64,000 bases of DNA from Clostridia bacterium (GCA_017524445.1 JAFXVP010000045.1:1-64000); one strand, 5' to 3'. Shown: positions 53,829-62,261, counted from the first letter of the stretch. Numbers and translations are program-made. The notes: generated by a model not told the origin, from the letters alone.

Positions 53829-54635
53829 TCAGGCGTTCTCGGTTTCTTCCGCCTTGCGGTAATCGTAATATTTGTAATCAGAATACGTGTCGAGCTTGTC
53901 CTTCAGGAACTCTTCGACCTGCTCCTGAAGCTTCCGCTGCGCTTCCTTCGGGGAAAGCGCTTCGTCCGGGAAAAACGCATCGGAGATGAAAACCGTGCGC
54001 CTCGGCTTTTTCAGGAAAGGCAGCTTCCGCTGCTGATACGTCACCGCGACCGCTACGCTCGGTACGCCGAGATGGACGGGGTAGCGGAACGAGCCGCTTT
54101 TGAACGGACGCAGGAACGTGCAGTAGTTCCACATGTGCGCCTCGGGGAACACGCTCACGCAGCACTTTTCCTCGGCGCGCAGCCGGATCGCGTTCAGAAA
54201 CGACGGCATGCCCGAGAAGACGTCCGGGATCGGGATCGCGCCGACCATCTGTACGAAGCTTCTGAGACCTTTGATGGAGACAGTATCGGGACCGACGATC
54301 ACATACGCGCGCTTCGGGTACGCCACGATCGGCGCAAGGAACGCGTCGGTAAAATGCGAGTGGTTCGCATAGAGGAAGAATCCACCCTTGCGGACCTTTC
54401 GGATCGCTTTGCGGTTTTTCACACGGAAGCCGCAGAAGATATAGCAAATGACGAACACGATGGGGATCGCGATCACGTAGTACGCGATGAACGCAAAGAA
54501 TTTCCAGACCGGCCCGATCGGTGCGAACGGGAAATCCGCGCCGACGGACTTGGTGTCGATATTGGTGCCGGCGTAGTCTTCGTTTGCCGCGTCACGGTAG
54601 TAGATGACGCGTTTCGGTTCACGCTCTTTTTTCAT
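53829..54635 (-). CDS. 1-acyl-glycerol-3-phosphate acyltransferase-like protein
   Basis: 268 residues. Membrane helix at about 44-66, then the PlsC acyltransferase motifs: NHSHFTD (a form of NHxxxxD with catalytic His and Asp) and FPEAH, in place of the more usual FPEGT. Likely adds an acyl chain to a lysolipid or glycolipid. The start ATG lies 17 bases inside the glycosyltransferase gene 3' end; RBS AAAGGAGC. Confidence 0.83.
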   Translation of the reverse strand: MKKEREPKRVIYYRDAANEDYAGTNIDTKSVGADFPFAPIGPVWKFFAFIAYYVIAIPIVFVICYIFCGFRVKNRKAIRKVRKGGFFLYANHSHFTDAFLAPIVAYPKRAYVIVGPDTVSIKGLRSFVQMVGAIPIPDVFSGMPSFLNAIRLRAEEKCCVSVFPEAHMWNYCTFLRPFKSGSFRYPVHLGVPSVAVAVTYQQRKLPFLKKPRRTVFISDAFFPDEALSPKEAQRKLQEQVEEFLKDKLDTYSDYKYYDYRKAEETENA

Positions 54636-55773
54636 GCCGATGCTCCTTTACTGCGTCGGAAAGCATTTGTTCCATGCGATCCATGCAATGTTCGTATTCG
54701 TGCTGCTCCACAAACCCTCTGTAACGCTCTGCGAGCGCTTTCTTTTCTTCCGGATGCTCGATCCAGTAGTCGATGCGCTTCGCAAGGTCCTTCGGATCCT
54801 TGTTGTGGAACAGATTGCGCTCGTCGATCGCGAAATAGTGCGTCGCGCTGCGCGGGGAGTTCGCGATAACCGGCACAAGCCCGCACGCGATCGCCTCAAG
54901 ACAGGAGATCGCTTCGATCTCGATCTCGGCGGGATGCACGTAGAGATCCGCCATGTTGAGCTGCTTTACAAGATCCTCCCGGGAAAAGAACCGGAATTCC
55001 GGTGCGTTCGGAAGTTTCCTCCCGCGCTTTTCGAGCTTGTCGTGGAGCGGTCCGATGCCCGCGAAGACGAGCTGTATGCTGTCGCGGTACTTCGAAAGCG
55101 CGACCGCGTCGATCAGTACCTTATGCGTTTTTTCCTTGCTCAAGCGTCCGGTGAACTGGATAACGATCTTTCCGTCGTATTTCGGATCGCGCTCGACCGC
55201 TACGGGATGAAACGCCTTGTTCACGCCGTTACTGATGACGTAACCCGGCGTTTTGCGGCGGATCGTGTGTTCAAACGTGTCGCGGATAAACTGCGTGGGG
55301 TAGTGGATGCAGGCGCAGTTGCGGTAGGCAAGCCCCCAGACGAAATGATAAAACAGGCGGTTGCTGATCTTCGCGTCCTTCAGAAAAAGATGCGACGTGA
55401 AATTTTCCGCCTGACAGTGGAAGCCGGCGGTCAGCGGGATATTCTTCTGCTTTGCAATACGGATCGCTTTGCGGGTCAGCGAAAAAGGTGTCATGAAATG
55501 CACGACGTCCGCGCCGTCGATCGCCTCGTCCATGATCTTCGTGACGGGACGCGCAAAGGAGACGCCGTTCTTCTTCAGATAATGATTGAGAATGGGGCCG
55601 AGATCGCGCGTCGGCACGATACAGAAGCCGTCCTGCCCTTTTCGCTCTTGATCGGAACAGACGACGCGCACGTTGTGCCCGCGTTCCTTCATCGAGCGTA
55701 TCAGATTCAACGCAGCGATCGTCGTGCCGTTATTCGCTTCCCCGAGCACGTCGCATACTACGGTAATGTTCAT
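54619..55773 (-). CDS. GT4 family glycosyltransferase
   Basis: 384 residues, GT-B fold. N terminus MNITVVCDVLGEANNGTT, a VISNGVN hinge, FTGRLSKEKTH, and a C-terminal VHPAEIEIEAISCLEAIACG where E-x7-E binds the nucleotide sugar. Related to diacylglycerol or phosphatidylinositol glycosyltransferases; pairing with a PlsC-like gene suggests glycolipid synthesis. RBS GAGGGT. Confidence 0.9.
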   Translation of the reverse strand: MNITVVCDVLGEANNGTTIAALNLIRSMKERGHNVRVVCSDQERKGQDGFCIVPTRDLGPILNHYLKKNGVSFARPVTKIMDEAIDGADVVHFMTPFSLTRKAIRIAKQKNIPLTAGFHCQAENFTSHLFLKDAKISNRLFYHFVWGLAYRNCACIHYPTQFIRDTFEHTIRRKTPGYVISNGVNKAFHPVAVERDPKYDGKIVIQFTGRLSKEKTHKVLIDAVALSKYRDSIQLVFAGIGPLHDKLEKRGRKLPNAPEFRFFSREDLVKQLNMADLYVHPAEIEIEAISCLEAIACGLVPVIANSPRSATHYFAIDERNLFHNKDPKDLAKRIDYWIEHPEEKKALAERYRGFVEQHEYEHCMDRMEQMLSDAVKEHRHEKRA

Positions 55774-55808
55774 ACAAATTTACCCTCATTCATCCGCACA
55801 ATATTACC

Positions 55809-55836
55809 ATTATAGCATCGAACGAGGATAATGCAA
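55809..55836 (-). promoter_or_regulatory. Promoter of the GT4-acyltransferase operon
   Basis: On the minus strand TTGCAT, 16 bases, TATAAT. Confidence 0.75.
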
Positions 55837-55883
55837 GTTATATATTATTATGATATTTGCGGGATATGCGAACGGAACCGTGA

Positions 55884-56375
55884 TCAAACCGTGCGGATCA
55901 CGCGCCACGCTTCGACAAGACGGTCGATATTCCACGCCGCGTTGGCGGGACTGGAAGAGGGAAGCACGGCGGCTTCGCGTTGTAAATTCGGGTAAATATA
56001 CCGGTAGTAACAGTCAAAGGATTGCTTTCCATTACAGAAGATCGCGGCGATCGGCGCGTTTTCCAAAATGATGGAAAGGTCGTTCGGCGCGACGTCGCGG
56101 ATGGAGCTGTCCGAACTTCCCTCGATCGTACATTTGCCGATGCTGTCCCACAGAGCAATGCGGTTGCGCTCGAGAAACGCGCGCTTTTCCGGGATCGTGA
56201 CGGGCGTATCGTCTTCAAATACCGCGGCGGTCACGCGCCAGAAGCGGTTTTGCGGATGCCCGTAAAAGAACAGCTGCTCACGGGATTTGACCGAAGGGAA
56301 GCTGCCGAGAATCAGAATATGCGAATCCGTCCGGTAAAACGGGGGAAAGGGATGTACGATCTCCGTTCTCTGCAT
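55884..56375 (-). CDS. DNA-deoxyinosine (hypoxanthine) glycosylase-like protein
   Basis: 163 residues from the ATG at 56375. Uracil-DNA glycosylase superfamily: HPFPPFYRTDSHILILGSFPSVKSREQLFFYGHPQNRFW holds the active-site GSFPS and the NRFW element, and LPSSSPANAAW is the C-terminal loop. Matches the TIGR04274-type DNA-deoxyinosine glycosylase pattern as I remember it. A longer frame upstream passes through the promoter and has repetitive composition. The ATG has no Shine-Dalgarno and lies six bases after the -10 box. Confidence 0.85.
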   Translation of the reverse strand: MQRTEIVHPFPPFYRTDSHILILGSFPSVKSREQLFFYGHPQNRFWRVTAAVFEDDTPVTIPEKRAFLERNRIALWDSIGKCTIEGSSDSSIRDVAPNDLSIILENAPIAAIFCNGKQSFDCYYRYIYPNLQREAAVLPSSSPANAAWNIDRLVEAWRVIRTV

Positions 56376-56381
56376 AAGCGA

Positions 56382-56411
56382 AGTATAGCATACGATGAAT
56401 GATTCAGACAA
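56382..56411 (-). promoter_or_regulatory. Sigma-A promoter of the DNA glycosylase, probable leaderless transcript
   Basis: On the minus strand TTGTCT, 18 bases, TATACT, then six bases TCGCTT and the ATG. Confidence 0.75.
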
Positions 56412-56419
56412 GTGTAAAA

Positions 56420-56436
56420 TGCGGCAGATGGGACTT
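56420..56436. repeat. 17-bp partial copy of the tRNA-Leu 3' end (att-like)
   Basis: TGCGGCAGATGGGACTT is identical to 56620-56636, the 3' end of the tRNA-Leu gene, and is exactly 200 bases from it in the same orientation. Candidate attachment-site remnant. Confidence 0.65.
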
Positions 56437-56515
56437 CTTTGCGGCTGTGGATATCGGCGTCTCCCGCTTGCGCTCCGCGCTGCGCGTCCGCGCCTCGCCG
56501 CAAAGCCGCTTCGCT

Positions 56516-56542
56516 GCAAAACGACACACTGTGTCGTTTTGC
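56516..56542. repeat. Perfect 12-bp inverted repeat
   Basis: GCAAAACGACAC, ACT, GTGTCGTTTTGC. Lies between the two 17-bp copies. A terminator-like stem without a T run. Confidence 0.75.
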
Positions 56543-56573
56543 GGGCGCTCAGTCAAGTCCCGACCTATTCATA

Positions 56574-56610
56574 TAAAAAATAATGAACCATCCGCAAGGG
56601 ATGGTTCATT
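56574..56610 (-). terminator. Terminator of tRNA-Leu
   Basis: On the minus strand AATGAACCATCC, CTTGC, GGATGGTTCATT, ATTTTTTAT, directly after the CCA. Confidence 0.9.
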
Positions 56611-56616
56611 ATTTTT

Positions 56617-56699
56617 TGGTGCGGCAGATGGGACTTGAACCCATACGCCTGCGCACACGCACCTCAAACGTGCCTGTCTGCCAATTCCAGCACTGCCGC
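56617..56699 (-). tRNA. tRNA-Leu (anticodon GAG), CCA encoded
   Basis: 83 bases on the minus strand. Acceptor GCGGCAG/CTGCCGC with discriminator A and encoded CCA; D arm with AATTGGCAGAC; anticodon arm CACGT, loop TTGAGGT, GCGTG, anticodon GAG, reading CUC and CUU; short variable arm (TGCGCAGGCG), and T arm ATGGG, TTCAAGT, CCCAT. Leader starts right after a consensus promoter. Confidence 0.95.
56620..56636. repeat. 17-bp tRNA end copy inside tRNA-Leu
   Basis: Second copy of TGCGGCAGATGGGACTT; on the tRNA strand it runs from the T loop to the discriminator base, the segment that integrases commonly use as attB. Confidence 0.65.
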
Positions 56700-56708
56700 G
56701 CATCGTGT

Positions 56709-56737
56709 ATTATACGATGTGAAGATACGGTTGTCAA
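56709..56737 (-). promoter_or_regulatory. Consensus promoter of tRNA-Leu
   Basis: On the minus strand TTGACA, 17 bases, TATAAT: a perfect sigma-A match. Confidence 0.93.
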
Positions 56738-56805
56738 TACCTATTTTTCGGAAAATGCAGGCAGATTTTTTGAAGCCCGCAGGTTCCGGCTTTGCAAATA
56801 ACAGA

Positions 56806-57291
56806 TCATTGTTCTTGCGTATTGTTTTCCGCGTTACGGGGATGCATCGCATGAAACAGCGCGTCGCGAACGTGTGCGCGATCCTCGGCAGACAGCATAT
56901 CGAGGTCGCGGAACATCGGCTCAAAGTGACGCTTCAACACGCCCTTTGCGTAGTCCTCATACAGCTCGCGCCCGAGATCGTTCACGACCACGTTCAGATC
57001 GCGCCGGCTGCCGGGCACACGCACCTTTTCGACCAGACCTTTATTGCATAGCCTTGTGACAATCTTGGTGAAATTGCTCCGCGTGATGCCGAGACGGTGC
57101 GCGATCGCGGACATGTTGTCGTTCCGTTCTTCGTTCTCAAGAAGATACTCCAACACCTGTATCTGCGAATAGGAATATGCGATTCCGTGGAAGCTCATCT
57201 TTTCGATCCGATAGACGCCCGCGTAAATGTTGCAGTAGTGGATCAGCGCTTCTACGATCTCCCGGTTTTGTCCCATCCATTCAAGTTTCAT
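56806..57291 (-). CDS. MarR-family transcriptional regulator
   Basis: 161 residues from the ATG at 57291 (AAGGGG at 7 bases). Winged helix: YSYSQIQVLEYLLENEERNDNMSAIAHRLGITRSNFTKIVTRLCNKGLVEKVRVPGSRRD, where the recognition helix is RSNFTKIV and the wing RVPGSRRD. Divergently transcribed from the hydrolase-membrane protein at 57507, which carries an operator-like palindrome. Confidence 0.9.
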   Translation of the reverse strand: MKLEWMGQNREIVEALIHYCNIYAGVYRIEKMSFHGIAYSYSQIQVLEYLLENEERNDNMSAIAHRLGITRSNFTKIVTRLCNKGLVEKVRVPGSRRDLNVVVNDLGRELYEDYAKGVLKRHFEPMFRDLDMLSAEDRAHVRDALFHAMHPRNAENNTQEQ

Positions 57292-57320
57292 AAACATTCC
57301 CCTTATAATACTATGATATG

Positions 57321-57349
57321 ATTATAGCAAAGAAGCAAAGGACCTGCAA
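57321..57349 (-). promoter_or_regulatory. Sigma-A promoter of the MarR gene
   Basis: On the minus strand TTGCAG, 17 bases, TATAAT. CTATGATATGATTATAG (57311-57327), an imperfect palindrome, overlaps the -10. Confidence 0.75.
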
Positions 57350-57423
57350 CGTACAAATGCGGCGTTCTGTCCGTTTTGCGGAAACGAATTTGTAAACATT
57401 TCACATATTATATACAAAACACA

Positions 57424-57452
57424 TTGCATTTTCTCCCGCGTCCGTGTATACT
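57424..57452 (+). promoter_or_regulatory. Sigma-A promoter of the hydrolase-membrane protein
   Basis: TTGCAT, 17 bases, TATACT. Confidence 0.75.
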
Positions 57453-57463
57453 GTGATCGTAAA

Positions 57464-57478
57464 GTTTCCATAGGAAAC
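57464..57478 (+). promoter_or_regulatory. Palindrome GTTTCC-ATA-GGAAAC, candidate MarR operator
   Basis: Perfect 6-3-6 palindrome in the leader, about 5 bases after the expected transcription start. Position fits repression by the divergent MarR protein. Confidence 0.65.
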
Positions 57479-57506
57479 AATATTACGAAAAGAGGGAGGA
57501 AAGTAA

Positions 57507-59552
57507 ATGAAAAAGAGAGCATTGATCGCCATCTGCATCGGCCTTGCGCTGATCCTGATCGGCAGCATTTTTGCGTGCGTATTCAATTCGGGCGCAAAAG
57601 GGACGAAGGTGACGCGCATCACGTTCGATGCGGCAAACGGCAAGCTCAGCGGTCTTCTGTATATGCCGAAGGGGGCTTCGGAGGACAACCCGCGTCCGAC
57701 GGTCATCGTCACGCACGGCTACCTGAATTCCGCGGAGATGCAGGACGCGAACGCCATCGAGCTTTCTCGCCGCGGCTACGTGGTATTGGCGCTTGACCAG
57801 TATGACCACGGTCATTCCGATCTGGACAACGCCGCTTACGAACCGTATGCGCCGTTCGGCGTGTTCCTGCAGGCATGGGCGCCGTTCTGGGTCAATTCCA
57901 TGCATGACGCGGTCGCATATATGTACGAGCAGCCGTACGTTCTGAAGGATGAAGCGGGCAACGGCATCATCGGCGTGACCGGTCACTCGATGGGAGGTTT
58001 TTCGAGCACGATGGCGCTTGCAATGGACGAACAGGAAGCGATGGCGACCGGCGTCCGCAAGATCTGCTGCGGACTGACCGAGGGCTCCGACTTCTCCTAT
58101 ACCGGCATTTTCCAGGTCGATGTAACGGCGGCAGACGCATTGGGCGGCGGACGCACGATGGGCAAGGTCGCCGCGCAGTACGACGAATTCTTCTTTAACG
58201 CGCCGGACGCGCCCGACGGCACGGTCCGCAAAAAGGACTACGTTTCCACGCCGGACGGTCTCGCGTTTTTGCAGCAGACCGAATCGGCGCAGGCAAACAC
58301 GTGGTACGAGACCTCGGACGGCGGCAAGCGCATCATTTATGAGCCGGCGCAGACGCACCCGTGGAACCATTTCAGCAAGAACACGACGGCAAACGCGGTC
58401 GAGTTCTACACCGAAGCGTTCAAGGATTACAATCAGAACATCAACGCGATCGACGCGAACAGTCAGGTCTGGCAGCTCAAGGAGATCTTTGAGTGCGTCG
58501 CGCTCGTCGGCTTCGTATTCTTCATCATCGGCGTCGCTTCGCTGCTCGTCGAGCTCCCGTTCTTCAACAAGGTCAAGACGGAACTTGCTCCGCTGCCTTC
58601 GATCGAAGGTACCGGCTCCAAGATCGGCACGTTTGCGCTTCTGCTTTGCCTCATTCTGGTGCCGGGTATCTTCTTCTCGGCTCTGATGGACGGCGGCGCG
58701 GGATCGGAGATGGTCAACGTTCTCATGTTCGCGGGCTGCGCGTTCGCGGTCGCGGGACTCGTCGGCTTCATCTATGCCCTCATCAAGAAGGAGAACCGCA
58801 AGGCGCTGCTCGTCGGCAGCATCTTCGTCATGTGCGCCGGTTCTCTGCTTGCGGTGATCGCGCATACGCCGATGTATGAGACCGGCACGTTCTGGAATGC
58901 GCTCGGCGTCAACAGCATCGCATACTGGACCATCGCGTGCGCGGCGATCTCGCTGCTCGCCATGAGCGTCGTCTACGTCGTCAGCAAGGCGGACAAGGGC
59001 GTCACGTTCAAACACTACGGCGTGATCTTCGACCCGGTCAAGATCCTGCTTTCGATCCTGATCGCGATCATCACCTACGTCGCCGCATATGCGGTCCTGT
59101 TCCTCGTCGATCTCATCTTCAAGACGGACTTCCGTATCTGGACCTTCGCGTTCAAGACCTTCGACTTCAACATCTTCCCGACGATCCTCAAGTACTTCCC
59201 GACGTTCCTCGCGTACTACATCGTCTCCACGGCGGCGATCACGATCAACACGAACACCGAGAAGCTGCAGGGCGTCAAGGGCTATCTGCTCGCAATGGCG
59301 CTCAACGCCGGCGGCGGCCTTCTCTGGCTGATCCGCCAGTACGGACTGCTCTTCACGACGGGCGTTGCGGCGCATCCCGGCTCGGCGCTATCCGGCATCG
59401 TTCTGGTCGCCATGATCCCGACGCTCTCGATCGCCGCGATCATCTCGCGCAACCTCTACAAGAAGACCGGCAGCATCTGGCTGCCCGCCGTCCTGAACGC
59501 GCTTCTCATGACAACCATGACAATCGCGAACACGATGGTCGCGTTCAAGTAA
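57507..59552 (+). CDS. Alpha/beta hydrolase fused to a multi-span membrane domain
   Basis: 681 residues. Membrane helix or signal anchor at 5-27, then an alpha/beta hydrolase (about 45-320): THGYLNS, LDQYDHGHSD, and GHSMGG with the nucleophile Ser. Residues 325-680 hold about nine membrane helices with no family I recognise. RBS GAGGGAGG. Its regulation by the divergent MarR gene is likely. The catalytic domain should be outside the cell. Substrate unknown; perhaps a lipid or antibiotic ester. Confidence 0.82.
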   Translation: MKKRALIAICIGLALILIGSIFACVFNSGAKGTKVTRITFDAANGKLSGLLYMPKGASEDNPRPTVIVTHGYLNSAEMQDANAIELSRRGYVVLALDQYDHGHSDLDNAAYEPYAPFGVFLQAWAPFWVNSMHDAVAYMYEQPYVLKDEAGNGIIGVTGHSMGGFSSTMALAMDEQEAMATGVRKICCGLTEGSDFSYTGIFQVDVTAADALGGGRTMGKVAAQYDEFFFNAPDAPDGTVRKKDYVSTPDGLAFLQQTESAQANTWYETSDGGKRIIYEPAQTHPWNHFSKNTTANAVEFYTEAFKDYNQNINAIDANSQVWQLKEIFECVALVGFVFFIIGVASLLVELPFFNKVKTELAPLPSIEGTGSKIGTFALLLCLILVPGIFFSALMDGGAGSEMVNVLMFAGCAFAVAGLVGFIYALIKKENRKALLVGSIFVMCAGSLLAVIAHTPMYETGTFWNALGVNSIAYWTIACAAISLLAMSVVYVVSKADKGVTFKHYGVIFDPVKILLSILIAIITYVAAYAVLFLVDLIFKTDFRIWTFAFKTFDFNIFPTILKYFPTFLAYYIVSTAAITINTNTEKLQGVKGYLLAMALNAGGGLLWLIRQYGLLFTTGVAAHPGSALSGIVLVAMIPTLSIAAIISRNLYKKTGSIWLPAVLNALLMTTMTIANTMVAFK

Positions 59553-59564
59553 GCATCACGAACG

Positions 59565-59601
59565 AGACCTCTTCCCAAGACGGGAGGAGGTCTTTTCTTT
59601 T
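59565..59601 (+). terminator. Terminator after the hydrolase-membrane gene
   Basis: AGACCTC(T)TCCC, AAGAC, GGGA(G)GAGGTCT, then TTTCTTTT. Confidence 0.9.
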
Positions 59602-59651
59602 GCGCGCGGATATGTTATACTCGATACAATCCAACAAAGGCGGGCAGACAC

Positions 59652-60887
59652 ATGAAAATACAACGGGAATTTCCGAAATGCACGATTACGGCAAAGGGCA
59701 CGCGCTGGGTCGATGGCGGACATCCGTGGATCTATGAAGCGGAAGTGATCTCGATCGACGGCGAGCCGGAAAACGGCGCGCTCGTCGACGCGGTATCCGA
59801 GAAGGGTAAGTATCTCGGCACCGGCTTTTTAAGCAAAAACTCCAAGATCCGCATCCGGCTCGTCTCGCGCAACGCGAACGACAGGTTCGACGAGGCGTTC
59901 TGGAAGCGCCGCATCCGCTACGCGTGGGACTATCGCAAAGCGGTCATGGGCGAGGACGTCTCCTGCTGCCGCGTGATCTTCGGTGAGGCGGACGCGTTTC
60001 CGGGACTGACCGCCGACCGGTTCGGCGACATCCTCGTGACGCAGACGCTTTCGATCGGGATCGAACGCATCAAGCATATCCTGTTCCCGCTGCTTGTCGA
60101 AGTGCTGAACGAGGACGGCGCGGGGATAAAAGGCGTCTACGAGCGAAACGACGTCGCGATCCGTTCGCTCGAGGGCATGGAGCAGGGAAAGGGTTGGTTC
60201 CCGATTCCCGGGCTTCAGACGCCGGGCAGTGCCGTCACGACGATCGTCGAAAACGGCATCGAATACCTTGTCGACGTGGAGAACGGGCAGAAGACAGGCT
60301 TCTTCCTCGATCAAAAGTACAACCGCCTTGCCGTCCGGCGCATCGCGAAGGATCGCAAGGTGCTCGACTGCTTTACGCATACCGGCTCGTTTGCGCTGAA
60401 CGCGGCGATGGGCGGCGCGGCGCACGTGACGGCGGTCGATATCTCCGAAACCGCGATCGGAATGGCAAGGGCAAATGCCGAACGCAATGGTCTTTCAGAC
60501 CGTATGGACTTTGTGACCGCGGATGTGTTCGACCTGCTGACACAGATGCTTGAAGCAGGCAAAAAACCATACGATCTGATCATCCTCGATCCGCCCGCGT
60601 TCACCAAATCGCGCAAGACGGTGAACAGCGCCGAGCGCGGCTACCGCGAGATCAATTCCGCGGCGCTGAAGCTTCTTTCGCCCGGCGGCTACCTTGCGAC
60701 GGCGTCGTGCAGTCATTTCATGCCGACCGAGCTTTTCGAGCGCATGCTTGAACGCGCGGCGTTTGACGCTGGCGTTCAGCTTAGGCAGATCGAGCAGCGG
60801 CAGCAGGCGCCGGACCATCCGATCCTCTGGAACGTGCCGGAAACGGATTATCTGAAGTTCTATCTGTTCCAGGTCGTCCGCAACTGA
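59652..60887 (+). CDS. Class I SAM-dependent rRNA methyltransferase, RlmI-like
   Basis: 411 residues. N-terminal PUA-like domain, then the methyltransferase: VLDCFTHTGSFALNAAMGGAAHVTAVDIS (motif I), ILDPPAFTKSRKT (motif IV) and ATASCSHFM with the catalytic Cys. Family members make m5C in 23S rRNA (position 1962 in E. coli). RBS weak (GGCGGG). Confidence 0.9.
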   Translation: MKIQREFPKCTITAKGTRWVDGGHPWIYEAEVISIDGEPENGALVDAVSEKGKYLGTGFLSKNSKIRIRLVSRNANDRFDEAFWKRRIRYAWDYRKAVMGEDVSCCRVIFGEADAFPGLTADRFGDILVTQTLSIGIERIKHILFPLLVEVLNEDGAGIKGVYERNDVAIRSLEGMEQGKGWFPIPGLQTPGSAVTTIVENGIEYLVDVENGQKTGFFLDQKYNRLAVRRIAKDRKVLDCFTHTGSFALNAAMGGAAHVTAVDISETAIGMARANAERNGLSDRMDFVTADVFDLLTQMLEAGKKPYDLIILDPPAFTKSRKTVNSAERGYREINSAALKLLSPGGYLATASCSHFMPTELFERMLERAAFDAGVQLRQIEQRQQAPDHPILWNVPETDYLKFYLFQVVRN

Positions 60888-60931
60888 CCGGCACGAAACA
60901 CGGCGTATTTCTACAAATTATACGGGATCTG

Positions 60932-60960
60932 TTGAAATACCTATATGCGCATGGTATGAT
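60932..60960 (+). promoter_or_regulatory. Sigma-A promoter of the GT4 gene at 60984
   Basis: TTGAAA, 17 bases, TATGAT. Confidence 0.78.
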
Positions 60961-60983
60961 GAAACAAAAAGGAGGATCGCGAG

Positions 60984-62144
60984 ATGATCATCGGTGAATT
61001 CAGCGAAAGCTACCCGCCGCACATCGACGGTGTCGGCATGGTAGTGCGCTCCTACTGCGAGGAATTGTCGAAGGCGGGGCATACGAGCTATTATATCGCG
61101 CCGAGAAACGCCGGCAGAGAGTATGAGAACGCCGCGCCGGAAACATTTCCGGTCATAAAATACGCGAGCGTCCCGATCCCGAACGAGGCGTACAGCGTCG
61201 GACTTTCCGCATTCGATCTTTCATTTCAGCTCGACCTCAATCACATCCCGTTCGATATCGTGCACGCGCATACGCCGTTCGTCTCCGCGCTCGAAGCGAC
61301 GCGCATCGCGCGCGAACGCCATATCCCGCTCGTCGCGACGCTGCATTCCAAGTATTACGACGATATCCTGATGAAAACGCACAGCGAGGTGATCGCAAAG
61401 GCAGTGGTGCAGCGCGTCGTGCAGTTTTTCAACAAGTGCGACGAGGTCTGGACGGTCAACGAGGCAACGGCGGACGTGCTCCGCGGATACGGATTCGAAA
61501 AAGAGATCGTTGTCATGCCGAACGGCACGAACCTCTGGTATCCGACGTATGAGGACGCGAAGAAGGCGGAGCTGCGGTTCGATCTCGGAACAGGTCCCGT
61601 CTTCCTGTTCGTCGGACAGCAGAATTTCAAGAAAAACACCGACAGCATTCTTCGTGCAGCCGCCATCTATAAAAAGAACAGGGGATCGGACTTCCGCTTC
61701 GTCTTCGCGGGGCAAGGCCCGGATGCCGAGCAGATGCACCGGATGTCGGAGGAGCTCGGCCTTTCGGATGTTGCCGTCTTCACCGGACACATCGCGGACC
61801 GCGAGATCCTGAAAGGGCTTTACGCGCGCGCGAGTCTTTTCGTGTTCCCGTCGTTGTACGACAACGCGCCGATGGTTGTGCGCGAAGCAGCGGCGGCAGG
61901 CACGCCGAGCATTCTCATCCGCGGATCCTGCGCGGCGGACGGCGTAACAGACGGCGAGAACGGCTTTCTTTGCAATAACACGCCGGAGGAGATCGCCGCC
62001 TGCATGGAACGGGCTTTACGCACCGCAAAGACGGTCGGAGAAAAAGCAAGGCAAACGATCCCGATCCCGTGGAAAGGGATCGCAAAGCAGGTCGCGGACC
62101 GATACGCCGCGCTGATCGACCGCAAAAAACACGAAAAAAGATAG
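60984..62144 (+). CDS. GT4 family glycosyltransferase
   Basis: 386 residues, GT-B fold. N terminus MIIGEFSESYPPHIDGVGMVV, FDIVHAHTPF, VMPNGTNLW, FVGQQNFKKN, and a C-terminal VFPSLYDNAPMVVREAAAAGTPS, the E-x7-type nucleotide-sugar site. Related to 1,2-diacylglycerol glucosyltransferases. RBS AAGGAGG. Stands alone. Acceptor is unknown. Confidence 0.9.
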   Translation: MIIGEFSESYPPHIDGVGMVVRSYCEELSKAGHTSYYIAPRNAGREYENAAPETFPVIKYASVPIPNEAYSVGLSAFDLSFQLDLNHIPFDIVHAHTPFVSALEATRIARERHIPLVATLHSKYYDDILMKTHSEVIAKAVVQRVVQFFNKCDEVWTVNEATADVLRGYGFEKEIVVMPNGTNLWYPTYEDAKKAELRFDLGTGPVFLFVGQQNFKKNTDSILRAAAIYKKNRGSDFRFVFAGQGPDAEQMHRMSEELGLSDVAVFTGHIADREILKGLYARASLFVFPSLYDNAPMVVREAAAAGTPSILIRGSCAADGVTDGENGFLCNNTPEEIAACMERALRTAKTVGEKARQTIPIPWKGIAKQVADRYAALIDRKKHEKR

Positions 62145-62161
62145 GATCAGCTGATCTGAAT

Positions 62162-62191
62162 GCGGGTGGGAAATCTTTTCCGACCCGTTTT
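62162..62191 (+). terminator. Terminator after the GT4 gene
   Basis: CGGGT(G)GGAAA, TCT, TTTCC(G)ACCCG, then TTTTTA. Confidence 0.87.
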
Positions 62192-62203
62192 TATGAACAA
62201 AGT

Positions 62204-62232
62204 GTAGACAAAAAACGAAAGTTATGTTAATA
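62204..62232 (+). promoter_or_regulatory. Sigma-A promoter of the DUF523 gene and two-component system
   Basis: TAGACA, 17 bases, TAATAT. Confidence 0.7.
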
Positions 62233-62261
62233 TGTATCTACCTATAGAAAGGTAACATGCA

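Noticed and set aside
57483..59375. Long open frame antisense to the hydrolase-membrane gene
   Set aside because: Translation is Arg/Asp-rich with no start signals; the plus strand has promoter, RBS and GHSMGG.
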